A stretch of 16,664 nucleotides of DNA, taken from NCBI GenBank assembly GCA_943845485.1, contig CALTNV010000106.1, forward strand, positions 1-16,664. The letters run 5' to 3'. The translations under genes and the position numbers were made by a program. The notes below the pieces were generated by a model, which worked only from the letters and a program-made list of their open reading frames with translations, had not been told where the DNA came from and made no database searches. The stretch is from an uncultured Flavobacteriales bacterium. GTDB lineage: Bacteria > Bacteroidota > Bacteroidia > Flavobacteriales > CALTNV01. Positions 1 to 7,735 of this stretch are shown here, in pieces (the first letter of the stretch is position 1; each line of letters begins with the position of its first letter).

Positions 1-102
1 CCTATAATTTAAGCTATCTATATTTTCACTACAACTGATTAGAAAATAAAAACTTAATACAATTAAAAACCCATTTTTTTTCTTTAAATAATTAATATTC
101 AT
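1..102 (-). CDS. Lipoprotein of unknown function, N-terminal fragment
   Basis: Partial gene: only the first 34 codons lie in the window, starting with the ATG at 102 and still open at position 1. The visible residues form a type II signal peptide. There is a lysine-rich N-region (KKK at residues 7-9), a hydrophobic core at about 11-20, and a lipobox LISC ending at Cys24, followed by Ser-Glu. This predicts an inner- or outer-membrane lipoprotein. The mature domain is outside the window, so no function can be given. The start overlaps the end of a possible 28-codon ORF by 11 bases, which would allow translational coupling. The signal peptide is good evidence that the frame is real. Confidence 0.72.
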   Translation of the reverse strand, partial: MNINYLKKKNGFLIVLSFYFLISCSENIDSLNYR

Positions 103-178
103 TTGAAGTTTCGTGTTTTTTAATAGGGTCTTTATCAACTAAATATGAGTTTAAAATCCAATGTATAAATGCATCCAT
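92..178 (-). CDS. Possible 28-residue small ORF upstream of lipoprotein
   Basis: An ATG-started ORF of 28 codons, with an in-frame TAA six bases before its start and a TAA stop overlapping the start of the lipoprotein gene. The peptide begins MDAFIHWILNSYLVDKD and ends in a charged tail (KKHETSNEY). I do not recognise it. It may be a genuine small protein, a leader peptide coupled to the lipoprotein, or chance in AT-rich DNA. An exact TAnnTTTG box lies about 50 bases upstream of its start, which makes it the first ORF of that putative transcript. Existence as a gene is unproven. Confidence 0.3.
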   Translation of the reverse strand: MDAFIHWILNSYLVDKDPIKKHETSNEY

Positions 179-230
179 AACTTAATAATTAAAACCTATT
201 TTTTTATCAGAAGTTACTACCAATATGTTA

Positions 231-238
231 CAAAATTA
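231..238 (-). promoter_or_regulatory. Putative -7 box (TAATTTTG) for the 28-codon ORF/lipoprotein
   Basis: Read on the minus strand this is TAATTTTG, an exact match to the Bacteroidota -7 consensus TAnnTTTG, 52 bases before the start of the 28-codon ORF. No TTG lies at the expected 17-21 base spacing upstream, so only half of the promoter is supported. Confidence 0.35.
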
Positions 239-253
239 GATCGTAAACTCGTA

Positions 254-1699
254 TTATTTCTTAATACAAATATTTTTTGGTTCTGTAAAAAATCTTAATG
301 CTTCTAAACCTCCTTCTCTTCCAACTCCAGAATTTTTCATCCCACCAAATGGAGTTCTTAAATCTCTAACTAACCAACAATTTACCCAAACAATTCCTGA
401 TTGAATTTGCTCAGAAACTCTCATTGTTTTTGAAATATCTTGCGTCCAAACTGTTGTTGCCAATCCATATTCAGTGCTATTAGCCATCATTAACACCTCT
501 TCTTCAGAATCGAAAGGAGTAATGGTAACAACAGGGCCAAAAATTTCTTCTTGATTGGTTCTACAGTCGTAAGCTAAACCTTCAATAATGGTTGGTTCTA
601 AATACCATCCATTCTTTAACTCATTTTCTTTAAAATGCACTTTATTACCTCCAGCAATAACAGTACCTCCTTCTTCTTTAGCTAATTCAATATAACTAAA
701 AACTTTATCTCTATGTTGCTCAGAAACTAATGCCCCAATATTGGTATCATTACTTAAAGGGTTTCCAACTTTTAAAGCTTTTGTTTTAGCTACAAAAGCA
801 TCTCTAAATTTATTATAAATACCACGTTGCACAAATATTCTTGATCCACATAAACATATTTGCCCTTGATTTGCAAAAGATGAACGCATTGTTGTTTCAA
901 GTGCTAAATCAAAATCGCAATCATCAAAAATAATATTTGCATTTTTACCACCTAATTCTAATGACAGCTTTTTAAACATTGGAGCTGCAATACCAGCAAT
1001 TATTTTACCTGTTTGAGTTCCACCAGTAAAAGAAATTGCCTTAATCGTTTCACTTCTACTAATTGCATCACCAACTTTTGCTCCCAAACCATGAACTATG
1101 TTTAAAACTCCAGCTGGTAAACCTGCTTCAATACAAATTTTAGAAAATAAATAAGCAGTCATTGGAGTTACCTCAGAAGGTTTAGCAACTACGCAGTTAC
1201 CAGTTGCTAATGCTGGAGCAATTTTCCAAGTAAACAGGTAAAGAGGTAAATTCCATGGAGATATTGTTCCAACAACACCAATAGGTTTTCTAAGGGTGTA
1301 GTTAATTGCAATATCATCCATTTCGTGAGCCTCAGTTGACGTATGTAAAATAGACGTTGCAAAAAACCTCATGTTAGAGGCAGCTCTTGGAATATCAACT
1401 GTTTTTGCAAGATTAAATGGTTTTCCGTTATCTATACTTTCTGCTTTAGCAAACTCTTCTAAATTAGCCTCAATTAAATCAGCTATTTTCAACATAATAT
1501 TTGAACGCTCTATGGCTGGGGTTTTAGCCCAAGAGGAACTGTTTGCTTTAGCCGCCTTAGCTGCTAAAGAAATATCTTGATGATCACTATCAGGTATTAA
1601 AGAATAAACTTGACCTGTAGCAGGATTAAAATTATCTATATATAAATTAGAAACTGGATTGATTAATTCTCCGTTAATATAATTTAAAATTTTTTCCAT
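254..1699 (-). CDS. Aldehyde dehydrogenase, ALDH8A1/2-aminomuconate semialdehyde dehydrogenase type
   Basis: NAD-dependent aldehyde dehydrogenase of 481 residues, the usual family length. Key parts (numbered from the ATG at 1699): ISPWNLPLY with Asn149 of the oxyanion hole near 145-153, AKPSE with cofactor-binding Lys173, FTGG near 224, LELGGK with general base Glu248, GQICLCGSR with catalytic Cys282, and EEIFGP near 384-389. The segments TWKIAPA, SSFANQG, VNCWL and PFGGMK with SGVGREG resemble remembered human ALDH8A1, which oxidises 2-aminomuconate semialdehyde in kynurenine/tryptophan catabolism. Substrate is therefore inferred; 2-hydroxymuconate semialdehyde is an alternative. A TTG start at 1726 would add nine residues, but the ATG at 1699 is preferred: homologous sequence begins there and the extension runs through an inverted repeat. 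No other kynurenine-pathway gene is visible nearby. It is divergent from the response regulator gene. Confidence 0.9.
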   Translation of the reverse strand: MEKILNYINGELINPVSNLYIDNFNPATGQVYSLIPDSDHQDISLAAKAAKANSSSWAKTPAIERSNIMLKIADLIEANLEEFAKAESIDNGKPFNLAKTVDIPRAASNMRFFATSILHTSTEAHEMDDIAINYTLRKPIGVVGTISPWNLPLYLFTWKIAPALATGNCVVAKPSEVTPMTAYLFSKICIEAGLPAGVLNIVHGLGAKVGDAISRSETIKAISFTGGTQTGKIIAGIAAPMFKKLSLELGGKNANIIFDDCDFDLALETTMRSSFANQGQICLCGSRIFVQRGIYNKFRDAFVAKTKALKVGNPLSNDTNIGALVSEQHRDKVFSYIELAKEEGGTVIAGGNKVHFKENELKNGWYLEPTIIEGLAYDCRTNQEEIFGPVVTITPFDSEEEVLMMANSTEYGLATTVWTQDISKTMRVSEQIQSGIVWVNCWLVRDLRTPFGGMKNSGVGREGGLEALRFFTEPKNICIKK

Positions 1700-1717
1700 T
1701 GTAGAGATATTTTTAGT

Positions 1718-1739
1718 AAAAATCAAAACCTTGATTTTT
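1718..1739. repeat. 9-bp perfect inverted repeat upstream of the dehydrogenase
   Basis: AAAAATCAA at 1718-1726 and TTGATTTTT at 1731-1739 are perfect reverse complements separated by AACC. The element ends 18 bases before the ATG of the dehydrogenase gene. It could be an operator or a 5' leader hairpin. It lacks GC pairs and a following T-run in the right place for a good terminator. Confidence 0.45.
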
Positions 1740-1906
1740 AAACGCTAAGATACCAAAAACTAAGTTAAATATTCATAGAAAATAAATGTTAATTACGATA
1801 TTAGATAATTCCGTTTAATCATTCATTTCAACAAGTTAGTCAATAATATTCAACAAATTTTAGCATCTATTAATTTTTAATTAACTTATATATAAAATGT
1901 AGGCCT

Positions 1907-2683
1907 ATGAAAGCAGTTATAGTAGATGATGAAGTATTAGCTAGAGAAAATTTACAATTATTACTAACTGAATTTTGTGAGGATGTTACCGTAATTGGAT
2001 CAGCCTCAAACATTGATGATGCAGAAATACTTATTAGAGAAAAAAATCCAGATGTTGTTTTTTTAGATATTAGAATGCCATCTAATACCGAAGGCTTTGA
2101 TCTTTTAAATAGATTTGAATCTCCCAACTTTTTAGTCATATTTATTACTGCTTTTAAAGATTATGCAATAAAAGCTTTCAATGCAAACGCTATACATTAT
2201 CTTTTAAAACCTGTAGATATTGAAGATTTGCAGAATGCAACAAAGAAAGCAAATATACAGTTAGAACTTTTTAATACAAATGAAAATAATAAATCAACTT
2301 ATCAAAAATCTCTTGAAACAGCAACCAATTCAATAGAAAATGAAAGTGAAGAAATTTCGAAAATAACCATTAATCACTCAAAAGGTTTCACGATTGTTGA
2401 AATTAAAGATATTGTAAATTTAGAAGCAAATGGGAATTGTACGATGTTGTGGTTTAAAGACGGCTCAAGGTACTTAGACACTAGAACACTAAAAATCTAT
2501 GAAAACATTTTAATAAATAATCATTTTTACAGAATACATAAGTCACATTTAATAAACTTAGATTTTTTACTTGAGTATGAAAATCAAGATGGTCATAAAG
2601 TCGTTTTAGAAAATGGGACCAAACTACCTATTGCTAGAAACAGATTAAAAGATTTTCTAAAAATGTCAAAAGAACTTACTTAA
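1907..2683 (+). CDS. LytTR-family response regulator
   Basis: Cytoplasmic DNA-binding response regulator of 258 residues. The receiver domain (about 1-115) has the acidic pair Asp7-Asp8, phosphoacceptor Asp54 in FLDIRMP, Thr81 in FITA and Lys101 in LLKPVD, so all phosphotransfer residues are present. A low-complexity Asn/Glu/Ser linker (about 120-150) leads to a LytTR domain (about 153-254) with the typical FYRIHKSHLIN segment at 207-217. The stop overlaps the start of the sensor kinase gene by one base (TAATG), so the two are a cognate, co-translated pair. The target promoters are unknown. The 180-bp region upstream, shared with the divergent dehydrogenase gene, has no exact TAnnTTTG box in this direction; TAATTTTT at 1871-1878 is the closest. 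Confidence 0.95.
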   Translation: MKAVIVDDEVLARENLQLLLTEFCEDVTVIGSASNIDDAEILIREKNPDVVFLDIRMPSNTEGFDLLNRFESPNFLVIFITAFKDYAIKAFNANAIHYLLKPVDIEDLQNATKKANIQLELFNTNENNKSTYQKSLETATNSIENESEEISKITINHSKGFTIVEIKDIVNLEANGNCTMLWFKDGSRYLDTRTLKIYENILINNHFYRIHKSHLINLDFLLEYENQDGHKVVLENGTKLPIARNRLKDFLKMSKELT

Positions 2684-5616
2684 TGAAAAAAGTACTTGTC
2701 ATTATAGTAATAAGCTTGCTGAACTTTCATAGTTTTGGCCAAAAATTTTGCTATACAAATTATGGTAATAATGAAGGATTAATTCAATCTCAAATTAAAA
2801 AAATTCACGAAGACAAAGATGGGTTTTTATGGTTAGCTACCTTGGGAGGATTAAGTAAATTTGATGGTGAAACTTTTGTTAATTTTACAGAAAGGGATGG
2901 GCTATTAAATAACAGAGTATTATGCTTTTATGAAGATACAAATAGTGTTTTGTATCTTGGAGCAAAAGGTGGTTTAAACTATATTAAAAATCAGAATATT
3001 TATTCTATTAAATTAGACAATCCATTAGAAAAAGTCAAAAAAATCAACTTAAATAGTCAACAACAAATTTGTTTTATAACTTCTGAAAATAGGTATGGAT
3101 TAATAGATAGTTTAAACCGTATAGATACCATTTATAAATTAAACATCAGCGTTCCTATTCTAGACTACTCATCCTCTTTTCAAGAACAATATTTATTAAC
3201 GCAACACTCATTGATAGAATATGATTTTATTAAAAATGAAATCATTGATACTATTATAAATCAAAAGGAGTCAAATTACTATAACTTAAAATCATCTGAT
3301 GACCATTTGTATATAAGCTCATATGGATACGGATTATATGTTTACAATATACAAAACAAGTCAATAAAGTTTTACGATGATAAAGTTGGATTATTATCAA
3401 ATAATATTAGAGACATTTATATAGAAAATAAAAACATTTGGTTAGCAACAAATAAAGGAATAAATAAAATAAGTCCTGACTCTACCTATTCTTATAATTC
3501 TGAAAATGGTTTAGCCTACAACTTAATAAACTGTATTATAAAAGATAAATATGGGACATTTTGGTATGGGACATCAGGGAATGGATTAATGAAATTTCAA
3601 GGTGAAAACATTCTATTCTATGACGAATTACCGAACACATCACCATTTTATAGCTTAAGTTTTAACCAATTAGACGATCTAAGTATAAAAATAGGAAGTT
3701 ATAGGAATGGTGTTATAAATATTGAAAAGAAACAAATAATTAGTCAAAGTAAAATTAATGATGAAAATATCCAACCTTCTTTTTGGTGCTCAGAAAAATA
3801 TTTAAACAATTACTATTTTGGAAGTGACAAGGGTATTTTTAGATATGAGAACAATGAATATAAATTAGCTTTTGGAATTAAAGATAAAATTTTATCAATG
3901 TTTTCTGATGATCAATTTTTATGGGTTGGTACTAGAACTGAATTAATTAAGATACATAAAGATGTAGTTTTAAAAAGGTATCCTTTTGAAAACATTAGAA
4001 GTATTCATAAATCAACAAATAATAATTTATACTTAGGAACCTCTAAAGGCTTGTATAACTTTACAACAAAAGCTTATGTTAAATTAGACCTTATTTCACA
4101 AAATCAGTTTAATAACTTAGAAATAAATACAATTACTACAGATGTTTATAATAAAGTATGGATTGGTGCAAAAACAGGGTTATTTAAGTTAGATGAGGAA
4201 GTTTTATACCCACAAACATTTAGTAATAAAGCATCAGCTAACAATATAGAGTTTTTAATAAACGATAAACATAAAAACCTATGGATAGGAACATTAGATG
4301 GTGTATATGTACTGCTAAAAAATCAATTAGAAATAAATTCCTGTAATTTCCTAAATACGATTCATTTTGGAAAAAGTGATGGATTTGAGAACTTAGAGGC
4401 AAATCAAAATGCGGCATTCTTAGATAAAAAAGGAAATCTTTGGTTAGGAATGAGTGATAAGTTATACTTTATTAAACCTTTATTTTTAAAAGATAAAATA
4501 TCTTATACTCCTCCATTTTTAAAAATTCAACATGTTGATTCTTATCTAAAACCTATTTATAATATTCAAGAAAAAAAATTATTATTTAAGGAAAATAAAA
4601 ATTATATCACTTTTAATTATAAAACCACTGATTTAAACTCCCCAGAAGATATTTATTACAAATTTTACCTAAAGGGGTTTGATGAAGATTGGTTACCAGT
4701 AACCAAACAAACACAAGCATCTTACTCTAACTTACCCTCAGGTGAATATTCTTTTCGTGTACTATCAATTAATAAATTTGGAGTTGAAAGTAATGAAATA
4801 TTAATTCCAATCACTATTACCCCAATGTTTTATAACACTTGGTGGTTTAAATTTAGTGTGTTTATCATCTTACTCTTAATTACATATTGGCTTGTAAATA
4901 GCTATAGAAAGAACATCTTAAAAAAAGAGGAAACCAAAAATTTAAAAAATAAAAACTACATGCGTGATTTGGAGCAAAAAAGCTTGAATGCAAGTATGAA
5001 TAGACATTTTATTTTTAATGCATTGAACTCTATTCAATATTATATTATTCAGAATGATAGATTAACAGCAAACAAATATCTAACTCGTTTTGCAAAACTA
5101 ATACGTTTAAATTTAGATAGCTCACAATCTAATGTTGTAGATTTGGAAACTGAACTAGAAAGACTATTTTTGTATTTAGAGTTAGAAAAAATGAGGTTTA
5201 AATCATTTAATTTCTCTATAAACATTGATGATAACATCATTTTATCAGAAGTAAAAATGCCTCCAATGATACTTCAACCTTATGTAGAAAACTCTATAAT
5301 TCATGGTTTACAAGGTGGTAAGGTCACTGATGGAAAGATTTCTATAGATGTAAAAAAAGAAAACAATTATATCTCAATTAAATTAAAAGACAATGGTATT
5401 GGTATAAAGAAAAGCAATAATAATAAAACAAAACAAACAGGAGATCATACCTCTTACGGAACAGAGATAACTAAAAATAGAATAGATTTATTTTCTACAA
5501 TGGAAAAAGAAAAGATTGAACTAATAGGTCCGAAAGAAATACTAAATAATCAGCAAGAAATTATTGGAACCCTTGTTGAATTAAGATTATCTATTGATAA
5601 ATATTTTGTAAACTAA
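2683..5616 (+). CDS. Beta-propeller sensor histidine kinase, LytS/YehU-type (HisKA_7TM-less, pfam His_kinase)
   Basis: Membrane sensor kinase of 977 residues. It has a signal peptide (1-20, ending FGQ), then a long periplasmic region of regulator-propeller repeats (about 25-600; recurring blade ends such as FLWLATLGGLSKF, IWLATNKGINKI, FWYGTSGNGLMKF, VWIGAKTGLFKL and LWIGTLDGVYVL). A Y_Y_Y-like domain follows (about 640-713), then one membrane helix (about 722-740) and a short coiled linker. The kinase core has His775 in MNRHFIFNALNSIQ, the N-box PPMILQPYVEN ending at Asn870, the DNGIGIK G-box at 903-909, and YGTEITKNRIDLF. The residue before the phosphoacceptor His is Arg, where many LytS-type kinases have Pro. 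This resembles the sensor half of Bacteroidota hybrid two-component proteins, but without fused receiver or AraC domains; the LytTR regulator gene just upstream is the expected partner. The ligand is unknown. Confidence 0.94.
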   Translation: MKKVLVIIVISLLNFHSFGQKFCYTNYGNNEGLIQSQIKKIHEDKDGFLWLATLGGLSKFDGETFVNFTERDGLLNNRVLCFYEDTNSVLYLGAKGGLNYIKNQNIYSIKLDNPLEKVKKINLNSQQQICFITSENRYGLIDSLNRIDTIYKLNISVPILDYSSSFQEQYLLTQHSLIEYDFIKNEIIDTIINQKESNYYNLKSSDDHLYISSYGYGLYVYNIQNKSIKFYDDKVGLLSNNIRDIYIENKNIWLATNKGINKISPDSTYSYNSENGLAYNLINCIIKDKYGTFWYGTSGNGLMKFQGENILFYDELPNTSPFYSLSFNQLDDLSIKIGSYRNGVINIEKKQIISQSKINDENIQPSFWCSEKYLNNYYFGSDKGIFRYENNEYKLAFGIKDKILSMFSDDQFLWVGTRTELIKIHKDVVLKRYPFENIRSIHKSTNNNLYLGTSKGLYNFTTKAYVKLDLISQNQFNNLEINTITTDVYNKVWIGAKTGLFKLDEEVLYPQTFSNKASANNIEFLINDKHKNLWIGTLDGVYVLLKNQLEINSCNFLNTIHFGKSDGFENLEANQNAAFLDKKGNLWLGMSDKLYFIKPLFLKDKISYTPPFLKIQHVDSYLKPIYNIQEKKLLFKENKNYITFNYKTTDLNSPEDIYYKFYLKGFDEDWLPVTKQTQASYSNLPSGEYSFRVLSINKFGVESNEILIPITITPMFYNTWWFKFSVFIILLLITYWLVNSYRKNILKKEETKNLKNKNYMRDLEQKSLNASMNRHFIFNALNSIQYYIIQNDRLTANKYLTRFAKLIRLNLDSSQSNVVDLETELERLFLYLELEKMRFKSFNFSINIDDNIILSEVKMPPMILQPYVENSIIHGLQGGKVTDGKISIDVKKENNYISIKLKDNGIGIKKSNNNKTKQTGDHTSYGTEITKNRIDLFSTMEKEKIELIGPKEILNNQQEIIGTLVELRLSIDKYFVN

Positions 5617-5656
5617 AAATTATTCCTTATTTTATTAAAAATCACATCACAAAATT

Positions 5657-5860
5657 ATGAAATTAAAAACATTAATTATATTCATTTTAGGCCTATTCTT
5701 CATTTTTGCAGCCAATTCATGTAAAAAAGATAAAATGCTATTGCCTAAAACAAATGGTTTTTATAAAAAAATAAATCCAAATGACAATTTGGATCATATA
5801 AACCCAAATAAAACTTGGCAAATTAACGATGATGAAGATGAACCTTTAGACAGGCTATAA
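5657..5860 (+). CDS. Small lipoprotein with acidic C-terminus
   Basis: A 67-residue protein with a type II signal peptide: KLK at the N-terminus, hydrophobic residues at about 5-18, and lipobox ANSC giving Cys22 as the lipidated residue, followed by KKDK. The mature part is only about 46 residues, Lys/Asn-rich in the middle and ending in an acidic run (NDDEDEPLD). I do not recognise a family. The gene starts 40 bases after the kinase stop in the same direction and ends directly against a strong palindromic terminator, so it is probably the last gene of the regulator-kinase transcript. A part in that signalling system is possible but inferred only from position. Confidence 0.7.
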   Translation: MKLKTLIIFILGLFFIFAANSCKKDKMLLPKTNGFYKKINPNDNLDHINPNKTWQINDDEDEPLDRL

Positions 5861-5917
5861 ACTATTATAAAATAAAAGCGGCTAAATTAAATTTAGCCGC
5901 TTTTGTTTTATAATAGT
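5861..5917. terminator. 57-bp palindrome, bidirectional terminator
   Basis: Arms 5861-5887 and 5891-5917 are reverse complements at 26 of 27 positions around a three-base loop (TAA at 5888-5890). The single mismatch, T5873 against G5905, would be a U-G wobble in plus-strand RNA and an A-C mismatch in minus-strand RNA. The GC-rich core GCGGCT/AGCCGC is flanked by A-run and T-run, as in an intrinsic terminator that works both ways. It begins on the base after the lipoprotein stop and ends three bases before the queA stop, so it serves two convergent genes. Confidence 0.92.
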
Positions 5918-5920
5918 TGT

Positions 5921-6970
5921 TTATATAATTAACATTGCATCTCCGTATGCTAAAAACTTGTATCCATCCTTAAGAGCTACTTTATATGCTTCTATAATTA
6001 AATCTGTTCCTCCAAAGGCACAGGCCATCATTAATAAAGTAGATTCTGGGGTATGAAAATTAGTAATGAACATATCAGGGATATTAAATTCAAATGGAGG
6101 AAAAATAAATTTATTTGTCCAACCTCCAAAAGGTTTAACATACCCATCTGCAGATACAGATGACTCTAACGTTCTTAGTGCTGTTGTACCAACAACACAA
6201 ATTTTACCTTTCGCTTTTTTTGTTGCATTCACTTCGTCAGCGGCTTCTTGAGTTATATAAGCTTCTTCAGAATCCATTCTATGTTTAGTTAAATCCTCAA
6301 CCTCAACAGGTCTAAATGCACCTAAACCAGTATGAAGGGTAACATAACTAAAATCAACACCTTTAATTTCTAATTTTTTCAATAAATGCTTGCTAAAATG
6401 TAATCCGGCAGTAGGTGCAGCAACAGCCCCTTCGGTTTTAGCATAAATAGTTTGAAAACGCTCAATATCAATCTCTTCGGGTGCTCTTTCTATGTATTTT
6501 GGTAATGGAGTTTCTCCTAATTCAAATATTTTTTGTTTAAAATCCTCATGAGACCCTTCCCATAAAAACCTCAAAGTTCTACCTCTAGAAGTCGTATTGT
6601 CAATCACCTCAGCAACCAAATCATCATCTTCCCCAAAATATAACTTATTACCAATTCTAATTTTTCTTGCAGGATCAACCAAAACATCCCACAACAAGTT
6701 TTCTCTATTTAATTCACGCAATAAAAAAACTTCAATTTTAGCACCTGTCTTTTCTTTATTCCCATACATTCTGGCAGGAAAAACCTTAGTATCATTAAAC
6801 ACTAATCTATCTTTCTCATCAATATAGTCAATAAGGTCACTGAATTTTTTATGCTCAATTGTTCCCTCTGCTCTGTTTATAACCATTAATCTAGAATCAT
6901 CTCTATTTTCATAAGGATGTTGTGCTATAGACTCTTTTGGTAAATCGAATTTAAATGCTGAAAGTTTCAT
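5921..6970 (-). CDS. queA: tRNA preQ1(34) S-adenosylmethionine ribosyltransferase-isomerase
   Basis: QueA transfers and isomerises the ribose of S-adenosylmethionine onto preQ1 at tRNA position 34, giving epoxyqueuosine, the penultimate step of queuosine synthesis. The 349-residue length is normal. Recognisable features are the N-terminal [12 protein letters not shown] with the SRLMV segment, [13 protein letters not shown] near 58-70, [13 protein letters not shown] at 181-193, [10 protein letters not shown] near 261-270, and the highly conserved [12 protein letters not shown] at 304-315. The protein ends in the typical YGDAMLI. The start at 6970 gives the standard family N-terminus. It follows truB by 61 bases on the same strand and is the last gene of the minus-strand block, with a bidirectional terminator beyond its stop. 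An exact -7 box in the gap suggests it may also have its own promoter. Confidence 0.97.
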   Translation of the reverse strand: MKLSAFKFDLPKESIAQHPYENRDDSRLMVINRAEGTIEHKKFSDLIDYIDEKDRLVFNDTKVFPARMYGNKEKTGAKIEVFLLRELNRENLLWDVLVDPARKIRIGNKLYFGEDDDLVAEVIDNTTSRGRTLRFLWEGSHEDFKQKIFELGETPLPKYIERAPEEIDIERFQTIYAKTEGAVAAPTAGLHFSKHLLKKLEIKGVDFSYVTLHTGLGAFRPVEVEDLTKHRMDSEEAYITQEAADEVNATKKAKGKICVVGTTALRTLESSVSADGYVKPFGGWTNKFIFPPFEFNIPDMFITNFHTPESTLLMMACAFGGTDLIIEAYKVALKDGYKFLAYGDAMLII

Positions 6971-7002
6971 TTATTGTAAGAATAAAATTTTATATCAATT
7001 TG

Positions 7003-7010
7003 CAAATCTA
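7003..7010 (-). promoter_or_regulatory. Putative -7 box (TAGATTTG) for queA
   Basis: On the minus strand this reads TAGATTTG, an exact TAnnTTTG match, 32 bases upstream of the queA ATG. No TTG is found at the expected -33 spacing. If it is real, queA can be transcribed separately from truB. Confidence 0.38.
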
Positions 7011-7031
7011 AGAAAAATAGATGAATGCATT

Positions 7032-7733
7032 TTAAGTTATTTGTTTTGTTTCTAAAGTTTTAATGTTTTCTAACAAATCATCTAGGTTAAAAGCATTTTT
7101 TAAGTCAAAGTCACCGCTTTTTGTTCTAACTAATTTTGTTAAATGACCACCATTATGTAATTTTCTTCCAAAATCGTACGCTATTGATCTAATGTAGGTC
7201 CCTTTTGAACAACGTATTCTAAAATGTATATCATTGCCTTCAATTCTGTTTACATCAAAATCAAAAATGCTAATAAGGCTTTTTTTCATCTCTACCTGCT
7301 CCCCTCTTCTAGCTTTTTCATAAGCTTTTTCACCATTTATTTTTTTAGCGCTAAAAATGGGCGGTGTTTGAAATTGTTCGCCTATAAAACTTTTTGCAGT
7401 AGTTAAAATAGCGTCTTCATTAATTTGGCTTGTATCAAAAGTTTGATCAATTTCGGTTTCTAAATCAAAACTAGGCGTTGTAGCTCCTAAAGTTATAACT
7501 CCTGTGTACTCTTTATCATCAATTAAAAAATCATTAATTGTTTTTGTTTTTTTTCCTGTACAGATAACCAATAATCCGGTAGCTAATGGATCTAAAGTAC
7601 CTGCATGACCGACTTTTATTTTTTTAATTTTTAATTGTTTTTTTAGCTCATACCTAATTTTATTCACCACATTAAATGAGGTCCATGTTAAAGGCTTATC
7701 AACTAATAAAATTTCTCCTTCTTGAAAATTCAT
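7032..7733 (-). CDS. truB: tRNA pseudouridine(55) synthase
   Basis: TruB isomerises uridine 55 in the T-loop of most tRNAs. Visible motifs are GEILLVDKPLTWTSF (6-20), VGHAGTLDPLATGLL with catalytic Asp48, the Tyr77-containing YTGVITLGATT, PPIFSAKKINGEKAY at 124-138, and KGTYIRS at 177-183. At 233 residues it is shorter than the E. coli enzyme because the C-terminal RNA-binding domain is reduced to a short tail, as is usual in Bacteroidota. The gene starts only two bases after the uppP stop, so it is almost certainly co-transcribed with it. Confidence 0.97.
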   Translation of the reverse strand: MNFQEGEILLVDKPLTWTSFNVVNKIRYELKKQLKIKKIKVGHAGTLDPLATGLLVICTGKKTKTINDFLIDDKEYTGVITLGATTPSFDLETEIDQTFDTSQINEDAILTTAKSFIGEQFQTPPIFSAKKINGEKAYEKARRGEQVEMKKSLISIFDFDVNRIEGNDIHFRIRCSKGTYIRSIAYDFGRKLHNGGHLTKLVRTKSGDFDLKNAFNLDDLLENIKTLETKQIT

Positions 7734-7735
7734 AA

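Noticed and set aside
1700..1726. Nine-residue N-terminal extension of the aldehyde dehydrogenase using a TTG start
   Set aside because: The ATG at 1699 matches the usual family N-terminus, TTG is a rare start, and the extension lies across an inverted repeat.
1740..1906. Promoter for the LytTR regulator gene
   Set aside because: No exact TAnnTTTG occurs on the plus strand here; TAATTTTT at 1871-1878 lacks the final G and has no TTG partner.
5049..5240. 63-codon minus-strand frame
   Set aside because: It is antisense to the conserved kinase core; low-complexity composition explains the open frame.
6066..6827. Open frames on the plus strand inside queA
   Set aside because: They are antisense to conserved queA coding sequence and show no features of their own.
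6982..6993. AT-only palindrome ATAAAATTTTAT before queA
   Set aside because: A 12-base AT-only palindrome is expected by chance in this composition and has no terminator features.
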